Assembly: GCA_036785705.1 (NCBI GenBank)
Contig: JAWUZG010000051.1
Location: 17,822,501-17,886,500, forward strand
Source of the DNA: Acanthornis magna
Lineage: Eukaryota > Chordata > Aves > Passeriformes > Acanthizidae
DNA length: 64,000 nt
Direction: 5' to 3'
Every line of letters starts with the position of its first letter. The stretch's first letter is position 1. Shown here in pieces: positions 11,501 through 24,330 of this stretch. The notes beneath the pieces were generated by a model. The model was not told where the DNA came from. It was given only the letters and a program-made list of their open reading frames with translations, and searched no databases. Position numbers and translations under genes: made by a program.

Positions 11501-14500
11501 GATCTCTCCAGTTTGGGTACAACACTGGTGTAATCAATGCACCTGAGAAGGTGAGAGAGAATGAGCTGGGGAGGTGGGATGAGTGAGGGGCTGATGGGAA
11601 AACAGTGGTGTAGAAAGGAGTGGGACTGTCTCCCAAGCAGCCAGTAATTTGATTCTGATTTATGAAGTCAGTAAGGTGTTTAAAACCCCCTTTCAAACAC
11701 AACATTGAATAGGAATGGTGAACTTTTGGGGAAGAGAAAGAGCAAATAGAGGGGTTAATTCTCTTAATTAGGAGCACGGGAAGGGCAGGAGGGCTCCGTC
11801 TGCCATATGTGGTGTGTGGAGGAATGTGAGCCACTTGAGTTTTGAGTCATAATAAACCAACCATGGCAGAAGGAATGTAGAGAGCAGCGTGCAGAAAACA
11901 GTTAAGGGTTGGTAGGGATTACAGCCATCCTAATTTAGTTTATTTCAAGTTTCTTTATTTTACTTGTTTATTCATTCCTTATGTTTAAGTATAGATTCAG
12001 TGCTTGTAAAAGGGTTGTGACTTGGGCATTCTGACCAAATCATCCCATGACTGTAGCCTAAGAAACAGGAGGTGAAGAAAATGAGAGATGTGGTTTTCAT
12101 GTAACTTTAAGATGGTTCCTCTCTCAAGAACTGAGTCACGAATACCACATCCACCCTGTCTCCGGGAAGAGATGTTCATGACGGGATGGGGGATGGGGTC
12201 GGTCCTCCCTAGCTAATGTCCTGCTGCCATCTGCTGGGGGCAGACACTCTGTCCCCCCCAGTACATGCCGGAACGTACCTCATTAGCTAAGGGGATGCCT
12301 GGGAAATCAGCAACGGGGCTCCGCCATGTCCCCATGGGTCAGCGTTATGTAAAACATAAACAATTTTTCAGACTTACTTCAGTGAAGCCTTGTGTCTCTG
12401 TTTCTATAGCAGAAATCCTGTCCCTGCTGCCAGTGTTTTGGTACTGCCAGAAATGTTCCCATCCACTCACTGGTCATGTTTTCTTGTTCCCTTTCACTCC
12501 CAACTGTCTCACGCCTCCTCCAAAGAACTACCGGTGACTCACATCATCTCAAATATTCAGAAGATAAGCCCGTTTTCCTCAATAAACACTGCTGTCCTGT
12601 GTGTACCCTGCCTGCCCCCCCCATTCCATGAAGCAATCTCTCCCTCGTCGTAGTGCTACTTCTCAGTAAAAGCTCCTCCTTCTGTGCCCTCATCTTCTCC
12701 TTGTTTAACTTGTTGCTGCCTTTTTGGGTCTATCTCTGTTTTCATGGAAGCAGAAGGAAGACAGTAGTCTCCCCACTCCCCAGTGCAAAATGCCTCCCCC
12801 TGGATTGTAACTCTGTCTCCACCTGCTTTCTCTTGCAGATCATTCGGAAGTTTTTCAACAAAACACTTTCAGATAGGAGTGGGAAAGCTGTCTCGCCCGA
12901 GCTCCTCACCTCTCTGTGGTCACTTTCTGTGGCCATCTTCTCAGTAGGAGGCATGATTGGCTCCTTCTCAGTCAGTTTGTTTGTCAACAGATTTGGCAGG
13001 TAAGTGGGGAAGAGGGATGCAAGCTGTTGGAGAATTTTTCCCTTCTACAAAGGAGCGTTGGGAGGAAGAGGGCAGAGGTGGGAAGAGATGTCTGGGGAGG
13101 AAGCAAGAATGTGTGGGCTGCATAAAGAAGGATTGCAGGCCAAGGCAGGAGCTGAATGGGAATTATTCCATTCTCTTCCCATTGCTGAGATGGGAGATCA
13201 CAGACCAGCTTACCTTTACCCCTCTCCCAATGATATCCCTGCTGTATTGCCAGTGTGAGCTCAGTCTTGATGTCTTTACCCTGGCAGGAGGAACTCTATG
13301 CTTCTGGTGAATGTCTTGGCCTTTGCCGGTGGCCTTCTCATGGCCTTCTCCAAGGCGGCACGGGCGGTGGAGATGTTGATCATTGGCCGCTTCATTATTG
13401 GTGTCTTCTGTGGCCTCTGCACCGGCTTTGTGCCCATGTACATCAGTGAGGTTTCACCCACCAGCGTCCGCGGAGCCTTCGGCACCCTCAACCAGCTGGG
13501 CATCGTTGTGGGCATCCTGGTGGCTCAGGTAGGCTTGGCACAACCTGATCCTGCCCTCGGGTGGGGCAAGGAGGGCTGGGGGAGGGCAAGAAAGGCTTTC
13601 CTTGCCATCAGGTGCGGTAGGTGGTCCTGTCATACTGGGGTGGGGCTGAGGAATTGAGGTGTTTAAAATCCCTCTTGCTTCTCTCTTACTCTTGGTGTAG
13701 ATCTTTGGGCTGGAGGCGATCATGGGCACTGAGGGACTTTGGCCAATGCTTTTGGGGTTCACAATCCTCCCAGCAGTCCTGCAGTGTGTGGGTCTTCTCT
13801 TCTGCCCTGAGAGCCCCCGTTTCCTATTGATCAACAAGATGGAGGAGGAAAAAGCCCAAGCAGGTAAGAACTCATCTCAGAGGGGTAGGGCAGTCTTCTG
13901 GCTCCCAGCCTGCACTGAACTTGAGTGGGAGGCCAGGACTGATTCTGAAGCCTGTGGTGGATTAGGGTGTGATTCCCGGAGGGCATCAGGCCTGGCCTAC
14001 CTTCCCATCCTTTAGGTTGCACCAGTGCCAGGAAGCATGAGAAACCTGGCATCCCAACAGAGGCTCCAGGTGGGATTAAGATGTGAGGAGTGGCTCTTGG
14101 CCTGGTGGGATGTTAGCAGGGCCAGCTGCTGTCACTCTGCCAGCTTCTCCTGAAAGGCAGGAAATAGGCTGGCGTTTAGCAAGGAGCTTGGAGGGCTGGG
14201 GTTGGCTCTGGCACAAGGGTGTGAACAGAATTTGGGATCAAACATAAGCTTGGAGATCAATCAACATGAGCAGGACCTGGGCCTGGTTTCTGTGCTTATC
14301 ACAGCACCCTGACCTCTGGGATGAGAAAAAGAACAAGAGAGGCTTGGTCTTGCTCGTGTAGCAGGCCTCAACACCAACTGGAGGTGTTGCAGTGTTCCTC
14401 CTGTGCCCTCCCTGCAGTAGCAGGATGGGACACACACTCTCCCCACGGCCAGTAGGTGTGTGTTTCCTACCTGACATCTCTGGATTCCTCTCTCCAGTTC

Positions 14501-16854
14501 TCCAGAAGCTCCGTGGTGATCAAGATGTGTCTCAGGACATCCAGGAGATGAAAGAAGAAAGTGCTAAAATGTCCCAGGAGAAGAAAGCAACTGTGCCAGA
14601 ACTCTTCCGTTCTCCAAACTACCGCCAAGCCATTATCATTGCCATCATGCTGCAGCTCTCCCAGCAGCTCTCAGGCATCAATGCTGTGAGTTACCTTCCT
14701 GTCCCATCTTCTGGGCCTCCCTTATCTCTGGCTAAACTTGCTCTTGGCACTGGTGTGGAGAGAACTATAAGTCCCAAAACCTCTTTGTGCCTTGACTGGA
14801 GGTCACTGTATTGTCATATGACGAAGATGGCTGAGATGGAAAGTGGATATTGTGGCTTTCACTTTCCCCATATGCACCGTGGTAAGACACTGCAGCCTTG
14901 AGCCATGTGAATGAACCTTGACTGGAAGGTTCTGTTTTACAGTGTGGAGTGCTGCTTAGAAACTCCCTGCTGGGTGTGCAAGCCATTAGGCAGAGGGTGA
15001 GGGACATGCTCTCAAGCATGGAATCATGGCTGTGTCCAACTTTCTCTTCTCTTCCCAGGTATTCTATTATTCCACGGGGATTTTTGAAAGAGCTGGCATC
15101 ACACAGCCTGTCTATGCCACCATTGGAGCTGGTGTGGTAAACACAGTCTTCACCGTGGTGTCGGTGAGTGAAACAGGGCCCTGTGTCTATCTGGGCCTGT
15201 CCCTGGCAGATGGGACTACAGACAAGCGTGTGGCAAAGCCGTGGGCTATGCACTGACCTGTAGGAGCAAAGAAAAGAGTGCATCAAAGGCACTGTGGGAG
15301 GAGAGATGGGCAGAAAGAGGCATTGCTATCTTAGGTGGAAGAGAATGTGGAAAAGGGGTGAATGGGGGGAAAACAGATGAGAGAAAACAGTAGCGAGAAG
15401 CAGAGTGGAAAAACTGGTGCTAAGGATGGAGCAGCCTGGTGACCTGCACTGAGATCACCAAGGTCACTGAGGCTTACAAGCAGATAAGAGGTGCAGGACA
15501 TGCTGAGCAAGGGAGCCTGTCCTGCTCTTGCTGCCAAGGTAATGGATTTTTTTTTTTCTTCTGCCTTGTTTCCAGCTGTTCCTGGTGGAGCGTGCAGGGC
15601 GCCGGACCCTCCATTTAGCTGGTTTGGGTGGCATGGCTGTGTGTGCTGCTATTATGACTGTTGCTTTAGCTCTAAAGGTGAGTGATCAGTGTTGCTGTCT
15701 GGGCTGACCCCAGCAGGGACCTATGAGACTGCACATCTGCTTTGCTCTGCAAAGCTGCCTGTAGGCAGGTGGAGCTGGGGGTGGAGCCAAGTGTGCAGCG
15801 GAGAGAGCAATTTGTAATTTTGGGAGCTGCTACAGTGTTCACAGTGCAGCTGAGGAAGTTGTGACACTGGAGATGACATTGTGCTATGCCATGTTTGCCT
15901 CAAACTTCACCTGATCATGTTTTGTTCCCTTGCAGGACACTGTGGTCTGGATCAGATACATCAGCATTGTTGCCACTTTTGGCTTTGTGGCTCTTTTTGA
16001 GATTGGCCCTGGCCCTATCCCGTGGTTCATTGTGGCAGAACTCTTCAGCCAGGGCCCAAGACCTGCAGCCATGGCAGTGGCTGGTTGTTCTAACTGGACC
16101 TCCAATTTCTTGGTGGGAATGCTCTTCCCCTATGCAGAGGTATGTCCTGGTTTATAGAGCACTGCAGCATTGGAATAGGTGTCTGGAAAGGTAGTAGAAT
16201 CTGTATCTTTGAAGACTTTGACCCATGACCTTTATTAGCCTGACCTCTCCTGGAATCTGTCCTTGCTTTGAGAAGAGGGCTGGTGAGTCTTCCAGAAGTC
16301 CCTGAGTCAGTGTTATGATTGTTACTGAAGGCAGTTGCCCACCTTATATTCTGCTGTCTTAACTGCTTGTAGCTTACAAATATTTGGAAGAGCCATCTTA
16401 GTTAGCACATCAGGGCTTTTGCTTTAAAAGCCTCAATTTTGGTCACCCCCAGGAAGATTAAAGTCCTGCAGAAGCCCGTAGGAACCTGATTTCGATTTTT
16501 AAAAATGCTGTAATGAGAAAAAAGTCAATAAGGGCACTGTTGGAGAAAGGTGTTGGAATTTTAATCTGTCAACAGCAAATGACCTTACATGTAATTTGAA
16601 AATAAAACCTTTTGTGTTTGTCCTCCCTGCAGAAACTATGTGGCTCCTATGTCTTCCTCATCTTCCTTGTTTTCCTGGTCATCTTCTTTGTCTTCACGTT
16701 CTTCAAAGTGCCAGAGACCAGGGGCAGGACTTTTGAAGACATCTCCAGAGGCTTTGAAGGAGGACGAGGAGGAAACACCCCCACCCCGGCGTCACCCCAG
16801 AAGAGCCCCATGGTAGAGCTGAACAGCATAGAAGCTGAAAAAGAAGATGCCTAA
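8560..16854 (+). CDS. SLC2A3: Facilitative glucose transporter GLUT3 (solute carrier 2 member 3), 10 coding exons
   Basis: High-affinity facilitated glucose uptake across the plasma membrane, a 12-helix major facilitator superfamily sugar porter. Coding exons: 8560-8574, 11455-11550, 12839-12999, 13288-13528, 13701-13863, 14498-14685, 15059-15163, 15576-15677, 15936-16139 and 16633-16854. All introns are GT-AG. The joined frame is 1497 bp, 498 aa plus stop; chicken GLUT3, as I remember it, is 496 aa. Visible signatures are N-glycosylation site N44 (NKT), FGRR loop at 89-92, PESPR at 207-211, QLS at 282-284 (the helix-7 mark of GLUT1/3/4), GPGPIPW ending at W387 (cytochalasin/sugar-site tryptophan) and PETRGR at 452-457. 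The ATG is the start because MDAKK plus KITA in exon 2 gives the short N-terminus of the family. No frameshift or stop was found. GLUT3 rather than GLUT1 is called from the near match to chicken GLUT3 and the C-terminal tail. Confidence 0.96.
11455..11550 (+). CDS. SLC2A3: SLC2A3 coding exon 2
   Basis: Residues 6-37, most of transmembrane helix 1 with the [11 protein letters not shown] signature. 96 bp, phase 0 on both sides, acceptor CCACAG, donor GTGAGA. Confidence 0.95.
12839..12999 (+). CDS. SLC2A3: SLC2A3 coding exon 3
   Basis: Residues 38-91: first extracellular loop with the N44 glycosylation sequon, then helix 2 and the start of the FGRR loop. 161 bp, ends in phase 2 within the Arg-91 codon. 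Confidence 0.95.
13288..13528 (+). CDS. SLC2A3: SLC2A3 coding exon 4
   Basis: Residues 91-171: helices 3, 4 and the start of 5, including GRFIIG and PMYISE. 241 bp, donor GTAGGC. Confidence 0.95.
13701..13863 (+). CDS. SLC2A3: SLC2A3 coding exon 5
   Basis: Residues 172-226: end of helix 5, helix 6 and the PESPRFL motif that opens the intracellular loop. 163 bp, ends in phase 1. Confidence 0.95.
14498..14685 (+). CDS. SLC2A3: SLC2A3 coding exon 6
   Basis: Residues 226-288: large intracellular helical loop between helices 6 and 7, then helix 7 with QQLSGINA. 188 bp. Confidence 0.95.
15059..15163 (+). CDS. SLC2A3: SLC2A3 coding exon 7
   Basis: Residues 289-323: helix 7 end with FYYSTGIF, extracellular loop and most of helix 8. 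105 bp, phase 0. Confidence 0.95.
15576..15677 (+). CDS. SLC2A3: SLC2A3 coding exon 8
   Basis: Residues 324-357: end of helix 8, the RAGRR loop and helix 9. 102 bp, phase 0. Confidence 0.95.
15936..16139 (+). CDS. SLC2A3: SLC2A3 coding exon 9
   Basis: Residues 358-425: helices 10 and 11, with GPGPIPW and the conserved [13 protein letters not shown] stretch. 204 bp, donor GTATGT. Confidence 0.95.
16633..16854 (+). CDS. SLC2A3: SLC2A3 coding exon 10 (terminal)
   Basis: Residues 426-498: helix 12, [11 protein letters not shown] and a hydrophilic C-tail ending KEDA, stop TAA at 16852-16854. The tail is the part that separates GLUT3 from GLUT1/4. Confidence 0.95.
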   Translation, partial: KLCGSYVFLIFLVFLVIFFVFTFFKVPETRGRTFEDISRGFEGGRGGNTPTPASPQKSPMVELNSIEAEKEDA

Positions 16855-19360
16855 GATCCATGGCACACCAGTTCTTCAAGTCTTACATGCTTAAAGAGTC
16901 ATTAAAGGAATAAGTAAAGAAAACCATGAGAACTGGGACATTTTTCCCCTCCTCAATTGCTGCTATTTTCTTCTTTTCACCCACATGCTCACCCATTCTG
17001 CCAGGCCTGCCAGCATTAAGCAAATCAGATTTTATGGGTGATCTGCCATACTGGAAAGCACCTGGCACTCGCAAAAATAATCTCATCTTCCCTGCCACAA
17101 ACAGAGAACAGAGAAGAGCTGGCAATATTTTTACTTTTCTCACGTAAAATTGCCATTTGGGGTTAACATACTTATGCACACAGTGACCATTATGTATTTG
17201 GATCTAATTACTATTTTTGTAGTAGTTGAAGTGACCCGCTAAACAAGTCCCCAGCCCTTTGAGTCTACTCTGTGTGCGCGTGTACAGTGTTACACTGGAA
17301 TTTAGCAAGCTTACCAAAAAGCCATCTTGCTTTTTCCTATCCAGTGTGCACTTTTTTTAGCCTCAGGAAAAAGGGGACCAAGTCACTTGCATATTTTTTC
17401 CTGCTCTTTTATTTTTTGTATAGACAGACTGAAAGCATACTTCAGTTTATTTATTTGTATGTCACTTTGTAAATATTTATTTTTTTAATGGTGTACAAAA
17501 ATGTACAGATACAGAAATTGGAGAAGTTTAAGAGAAATAGCTATTCTAACAAAAGATGCTGTAGACTTGAGGTGCAATAAGACTGTAAAGGAGAAATGTG
17601 GTACTAAAAAGGAGATTGAGCATTTTAGGTGGTATGTACAGCAGAGCCAATTATGCACATCACCTCAAAGTTATTTGTGCCCTCTGGAAAGAAATTCAAA
17701 GAGTTGTGTATTTGTGGGAAGAGGTATGTTTCTGCACTAAAATCTCTGTTGTTAGGGATTTTTGGTGGCTATTTTAAATAATTGTTCTCAAGTGTTGATG
17801 AGAGTGTGATATTTCAGCTTGCAATGGGTGTTGTTAGATTATATTGACATGGTTTTAAGCATTCTATGGATGTTTGAGGGTGGTGACTGCAAACCAGAAG
17901 GTAATTTTTCCTGCCTTCTCTTAATTTTATTTCTTTTTGGCTTCTCTGTTGTAGTCTAGTACATCATAAAGTCTGAAATTTGCAGTTTGTCAGTTAAAGG
18001 AGTGTGAGGATAAAAATTATTTTTCAAAGCTGTTATTTTCTTAGCAGTTGTTCCTATAAATATTACAGAGGCATGTAGCATGACCCTTCTGGACATAGGC
18101 ATGGTCAGTTGTGGTACAAGTAAGTTCATAAGGGTAGAGATGCAGGGCTAGACACCAGAGCTACTGGAATCTGCTAGTTTGGCAGCGCAAGAGGTGTGTA
18201 GTGCTCAGTCCCCTGCTTGGTTGCAGGCCAGATGTTTTTTGCCCCGTGTATCCTCTCTGGAAGATCTGCATGATGTTGTGGTGCTTACCAATGTGCTGTG
18301 TCGATGTGTACAGCTCTGTACTCGTGCCTCTGTTCAAAGGGATGTGGCAGGCAGTAATTGTGCATCAGTGTCAGTCTCCTCGCTCATCATCCTGCTGGGC
18401 AGTTGAGTTTGTGTCCCCCACCCTTGCTGCTGAGCTAGCACAGCTCAGCTCAGGCAGGCAAAAAGCAGCGCATATGGTACACTTGCAGTTAAGGAGGGGC
18501 AGCATTACTTCCCTGCAGCATTCTGTGGCAGGCTCCAGGCCTGTGCCTACCCAGACCTGCTCAAAATATCTATAGGTAGCACAGAGGTAGGTCCAGTTTA
18601 AACTGCTATTCTGAGACCAAGTCTGCAATTTTTGGGCTTGGTCAAACTCGGGTCTACCTTCTGGAATTCACTAATGGATATCCTATAAGAGAGGCAGGCC
18701 CACAAATTCCAATGTGGTTAAAGGAAGAAAGGCTTAATAAGGCTGGAATGACAGCAAGACTTTTGTAGCATGGATAGCCCAAGCTTTCTTGCTAACATAA
18801 TGCTTAAAATTCCCATTGATGTATTTTCTGGGGGGTCTGTCTGATGTTTTCAGTATCTACTGATGATATTTCTATCTTCCCTAATGAGAAACAGTTGCAA
18901 ACATCAGTTAAATGCTTCCTGTGAATTAATTTGAAATGTCACAGCTTTGCACAACGCGATCATATTACATCCAGTTTTCCCTAACTTTTTATCAGGCTTA
19001 CATGCTGGATATTTATTCTCAGAAGTATTATATAAGACTTCTTTCCCAATTTTGATATTTTAGTTCAGTTACATAGATTTCTGTGCCCTTCCTTTGACCC
19101 TCCAGCACATCCAGACATGATATTTCTATATGGGTATCTGTATGTTAGGAAATTCCCCTCACAGCTGTGCATAAAAGCATTCCATACTTTGCATCAGATG
19201 TGTGTTGGCTTGGACTGAAATGTGTAGGCCTTTCTCACATGGTATCTCTTTGTTATTTTCTTTTTCTGTAACAGCATTGTGAATATTTCTGATGGATTTT
19301 ATATGCTTATTAATGTGGTTGTTTCCTGGTTTTGAAATAAAAAATATGAAATATCTGATT
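16855..19360 (+). other. SLC2A3: Probable SLC2A3 3' UTR (end approximate)
   Basis: A long AT-rich stretch follows the stop codon. It has several ATTTA elements, including a TATTTAT core near 17475, which are typical of regulated mRNA turnover. A consensus AATAAA at 19336-19341 is the end I favour. ATTAAA at 16901-16906 is an early alternative, and AATAAA at 20319-20324 a later one. Transcript data would be needed to fix the end. Confidence 0.5.
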
Positions 19361-22300
19361 TGGATTTTACCTATTATCCTGGAGGGTCTTCTCATTCTTT
19401 GATCACAGCCTGGGACTGCACCCTGAAATGTCACCAGCACCTACCCTGCAACCTTTAGCACTCCAAAGGGGTAGCTCAGCACTTTGGATTTGCTGTTTTA
19501 TCCTACTGGAAGTGATAATTTCTCTCAGCCTCCCTGCAAATCAGCTTTAATTTTCTTACTATTATTTCTTAGGAATTTTTAAACTAAAACGATGGGAATC
19601 TCTGGTTCTTGCTTGCCCAAATCCTTTCCCAGTATAACAGGAAAGGAGAAGGAAAGTGGCTGGAGGTTGTGAATCCTGCCCAGAGCTAAAGAACCTGAGA
19701 TTTCTGCCCCTGCACTCTTACTGTGGTCCTCCGCTTGTCTACCAGGAGGGAGAAGGAACCTTTTCCCCTGTTGCTGATGCTTTACTCCCTCTGTCTGGAA
19801 TGTGACATTCATGTCCTACTTTGAGATGGTGCCTATGTACGCTCAGCAGTGGATATTGGAAAGAAGCAGGGGCATGGAGAAAGTAGCTCACTGCCCCAGG
19901 AACTGATCCCGTAGGTCAGGGACTGCAGCATTCCTAAACCACTCTGAGGTCTCTGGGCTGCTCTCAAAAAATATGGGAACAAAACATCTTCAGCAGAAGA
20001 AGATGGAAGGAAGAAGGAAGGAAAAGATGGCAGACCACAGAGTACCTCAGGGTGGGAATCTGGCTAATATAACCCCAGAGTCAGCAGGCTCCTCAAAGCC
20101 TAAACCAAGGAAAGGGCAGGGAACAATGTAAGGTCTGAAAAAGGTTAGCATAGCAGGGAGCCCATGCAGACTTTCTGTAAGCTGCTGTTGCTGGCTGCTG
20201 CGTGTTCCTAGCTCGAGCCTGTGTTTTGCTAAGTTTGGTATGCAACCAGCCTTGGAGCTGGGGAGTGCCCTGGGCTAATCTGTCTAGGATTGTTTTTCAA
20301 TTCTAGCCCAACTATAAAAATAAAGCCCAGCCATCCAACCTCTTAAGCATATCCAGCTCAAACTTAACTCTTAACATTTCGGTTTTCTTTGTCAAAAGTG
20401 GAAGCAGAGAAAAAAATAATTTGGAGCCAAATTATGTGATTCACTGAGCCCTAATTTAATGTTTTGTGTAGTTTTTATGATAAACTTGGGGTTAGGGGAA
20501 AAGGCTTTGGTTTAGATCGGGTTAGTTCTGAAAATTGTAAGGAAGCTTCAAAAGATAAACCTGCTTGCACTTAACTGGTTAGAATGCAATTAAATGGTTT
20601 GAGGATGGGTTGTTTTCAGTTGAAAGTGGTCATTGCATCCAAGTGAGCATGTAGGCAGTTCTTGTGGCCACAACACTACCCCCCAGAAATGAATCGCTGG
20701 AGAATTCCTGGAGTGAAACTACTGCTGAGTGGACAGGAGAAAACCCCAAGGGTCACAAGTGACTTCAACCATGTCAGAGGTTTTAGTGCTGTTTTAAAAG
20801 GCTAGAGCATGATCGAGTGTCGCAGCATCACTGCCAACATTTGTCGCTTTCTGCTTGTGTTATTTCTCATGACTGTCTTTGCATACCAGGCAAGAATAGC
20901 AGTTTATTTCTGTGAGAAGAAATGTGGGGGTAAAGCCTCCAGCAAGCCACATTTTATTGGAGGTAGATTTCACCGCTGCATGCCCAGTGCACAAATCTTT
21001 TTATTTGAGTTTGTGCTCTAAAAAGAAGGCACTTCAATTTTAGACACCTCAGTAGCTGGGGAGATATGGGGCTGCTTCTCCCTTGGGAAGGTGTCTGGGT
21101 GAGAGCCCAGGCAGGACTGCAGCCTTACCTCCAAGCAAAGTTGCCAAGCCCTCCTTTGAGGGCTACTCCAAGAAGGAGCATTTGCTAGTTTGGTGGGGGA
21201 CTGTGCCATCACTGGTTTCCTTTGAGAGGAAAGAAGGTGTGGACACAGTGCCAATGTCATTGTGAAGGGCCACGATGGAGCAGTATCAGGAGGTGACTCA
21301 CCACAACCTTTTCTCCCACTGTACCCATTGTGAGAAAGGTCCTGCCAGCAGGTAAATCAAATGCACTTTTTTTTTGCATAGAATATTTATGTCTCTCTGG
21401 CTTCTTTTTTTTTTCTTTCCTTCAAATTTTCTGCAGATCAGACCAAGGAGACCAACAATATTTTCTTCACTTTTAGAAGGACTCTTTGAAGATATGTGAG
21501 ATGTTTACTGGAAAAGCTGAGGTACATGGCTCTGGTCTGTCACTTATGCGTTAGCCTGGCTATATATTTACAATGTGAGTTATCAGGTAAGAGACAGTTG
21601 TCTTCATAATATGCTGATAGGAAAAGGCAGCGCTCAGGCTGTCTTAGAGAAGGAAAGAAAATGTTTTGGTTTTTTTTCCTAAAATACATATTGCTAAGAC
21701 AATCTAATTGGTGTTACTTGAAAATATTCAATTTCTAATGGAGGCAGGCTGTAACTTTGAAAACAATTCACTTGCTGTGATAAATCTTCTTTCTATGCTA
21801 TACCACACTAAATTTCACAGCGTTTACAAGAACTGTCTCTTCCATAAGCTTCAGCAGGCCTGACAGACACATGACTGACCTGCTAAGTCTGTTTTCTGCT
21901 TTTGTTGCACAACCATTTTCTGTTTAGCAAGTGGTCACATGGATTTGTGCAAGGCAGTCATACTGGTGCACCAGTCACTGTGACATGCACTGTGGCACCA
22001 CTGCAGATCCTGTTCTGAACCAGCAACTGGTCATCCATGTTGTGATCAACCTGCTCAAACATCACCCAGTTTTTCCATCTCTATCCATCTCTCTGGTATG
22101 GATCAAAGCTCACAGAGACAGTCTTAATCTCACAACTCTACTTTGAGTCTAGTGTATGATCTAAGGAGTCTTCAAGGTTTAGGAGAAAGCCACCAGAATA
22201 ATTTTCCACTGAGGAAGGCATAAAGACGCAGAACCAGGACAGGATGAAAGCTGGGAGAAATGGTGAAGATGCGGAGGGACATGGACGCAGCAGTGTAGCA

Positions 22301-22728
22301 GGAAAATGAGGAATGAGAAAAAAAGCAAAAAACCACCGAAGATCTGGAAGGAAGATAAGACATTTATAACTGTGAAAAGGTGGAAGAGGACCTAAAAGAG
22401 AGGAATATGAACTTTAACAGAAGCAGGTGAGAGACTGAGGAAGTGAAAGACTGAAGACAACCAAAGTATGGGCTCTTGACCTGCTTGCAAAATAAAATGA
22501 AGCCCAGTAGGACTCAGGTACCTTATGAATCACAGGCAAGAGGTCATCGGTTCTTCAGGGAAAGAGAAATAGAGGTGTCACCTCCACCATGCATGCCCAC
22601 AAGTATCTCTGCAGCTGAAACAAACAGCTATGTTAGAGTCACGGTGTTCCATGCAGTATGACCTCACCTCTTGGTCCACAATGACTGGCTTCATCGCTTG
22701 GAAGATGGCACTAAAAATGCCTCATAAG
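19361..22728. other. Intergenic, no gene seen
   Basis: Only short scattered open frames, none with recognisable domains or flanked by convincing splice sites. No repeat family was identified with confidence. Confidence 0.5.
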
Positions 22729-24330
22729 AGCCACAGGCAGGTAAAAGTGATGGGCATGGCAGATACAACTGGCTCAGCTGCACTGAAGGTAGCAGAGTGG
22801 CAAATCAGAAGCAGTCTGGCCATAAGCACCAAGCACAGGGATCTTCCTACCTGTGCCAGGTAGTGCAAGACACGATCCAAACAGAACCAGCCAAGGCCAA
22901 TGTCAGCAAAGCCCAGTGTGGACCAACAGCATCACTGTTGAAACCTGCAGGGGCTTGACCATCTCAGAAAAACTATCCATGCAGAAATGTTGAGAGGAAT
23001 ATTTTCCAATATACTTCCATATTTCATGCCGGAGACAAAACTTTTGGGCAGTGATGGAGCAGCATCACATCACATCTATGTTGAATTTTCCTTATTCTGA
23101 TGCAGGAGTGACATTCACACTGATCATTTGTAATTCATAGGTAATGGTGTGTGTTGTAATGCTCTGATCACACACACACAAAAAACTTAAAAGCATCATA
23201 TTAGTGTAAGGTTTTTGTGTTTCCAGACACACAGAAAAAAGGAAACCTAACAAAACAAACAAAAAAAAAATACCCCCAAAAAACCAAACCACCAAAAAAA
23301 AATAGAAGTAAAGGGAGAGAAACATTTTTCCTTGTGACTGGAAAATCCATTTTCTGACTGGCTGTGTGCGTAAGAACAGAACAGCCAAAGCAAGAAATAC
23401 CACTAGAAATTAAATTTTTAATATATTATAATTCTAAATTATTTGTAATAATTTTTTAGTTTTATCTTTTTAATTACTAGAAATTAAGCTTTAGCAAAGA
23501 TTTAGTGCAAAGTGTTGGCTCTTGAAAACCTGGTTTCATTTTTTTTCCTTGACTGGGACTTAATTTCTATTACAGGCTTCGTTCTGCTGAAGGCAGGGTC
23601 AAGACAAATTAGTGACACTTTTGAAACAGAGACTGAAAAAATCTAAAGCTCATGGGAAGACTTAAAGGAGTGAATTCTGCAGAGGGTATTGACAGGAAGG
23701 GAAAGGTGGGACAGGAAAGGTGGGACTCATGCCTGGAAATGCTGACAGCTCTTGCGAGCCAGAACCAGCCACTGAAATTTGAACTGGGGCAAGAGAGGAG
23801 GCTGGACACACCTCAGTTCCCTGGCAGCCCTCTCTGCACTGGAGGCCAAAAGGGACAGGGGAATGGTCCCAAATGCACTCACTTGGCACCAGATGTGCAG
23901 TCCCCAGGTGCATTTCCGTGTGCAGTGCCCCAACATAAAGGAGACTGCAGAGGCATAGCATGGCATGGCTCATCATCCCCTTATCTTGCCTGACGTGGAA
24001 GGGCAAGGTGGCGATAGAGGGGCACTAAGGAGAGGTTTGATCTCTCGTTGATCAGGATGACAAGACTGGAAGATCTGGTGCCTGGTGACTGGAAGATCTG
24101 GGAGCCAAAGGGGTTATACTGCTCCTGCTCCTGGACTCCCTGAACTGGGTGCTCCCAGGAAGGTTTTTAGAGCACAGCCATGAAAAGCATGTTTGAAGTG
24201 GCTTCCCACCAACACTGCAAACCCTGGTAGAGATTTATATTAGAGTCCAGGTCTTTCTTCTGAGATAAAAACATATCTGATGTGTGGTTTGTGGGTGCGA
24301 ACACTTGGGTTGCACAGATACCATTGCTTG
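22729..24330. repeat. Direct duplicate block, copy A
   Basis: The left part is almost the same as copy B starting at 29047. For example, the stretch from GCCACAGGCAGGTAAAAGTG through the AAGCACAGGGATC region differs at few positions over about 220 bp. The remainder aligns with indels up to about 24330. Copy A carries about 230 bp near 23660-23890 that copy B lacks. Its CA run at 23169-23180 is short. No coding potential was seen. Confidence 0.8.
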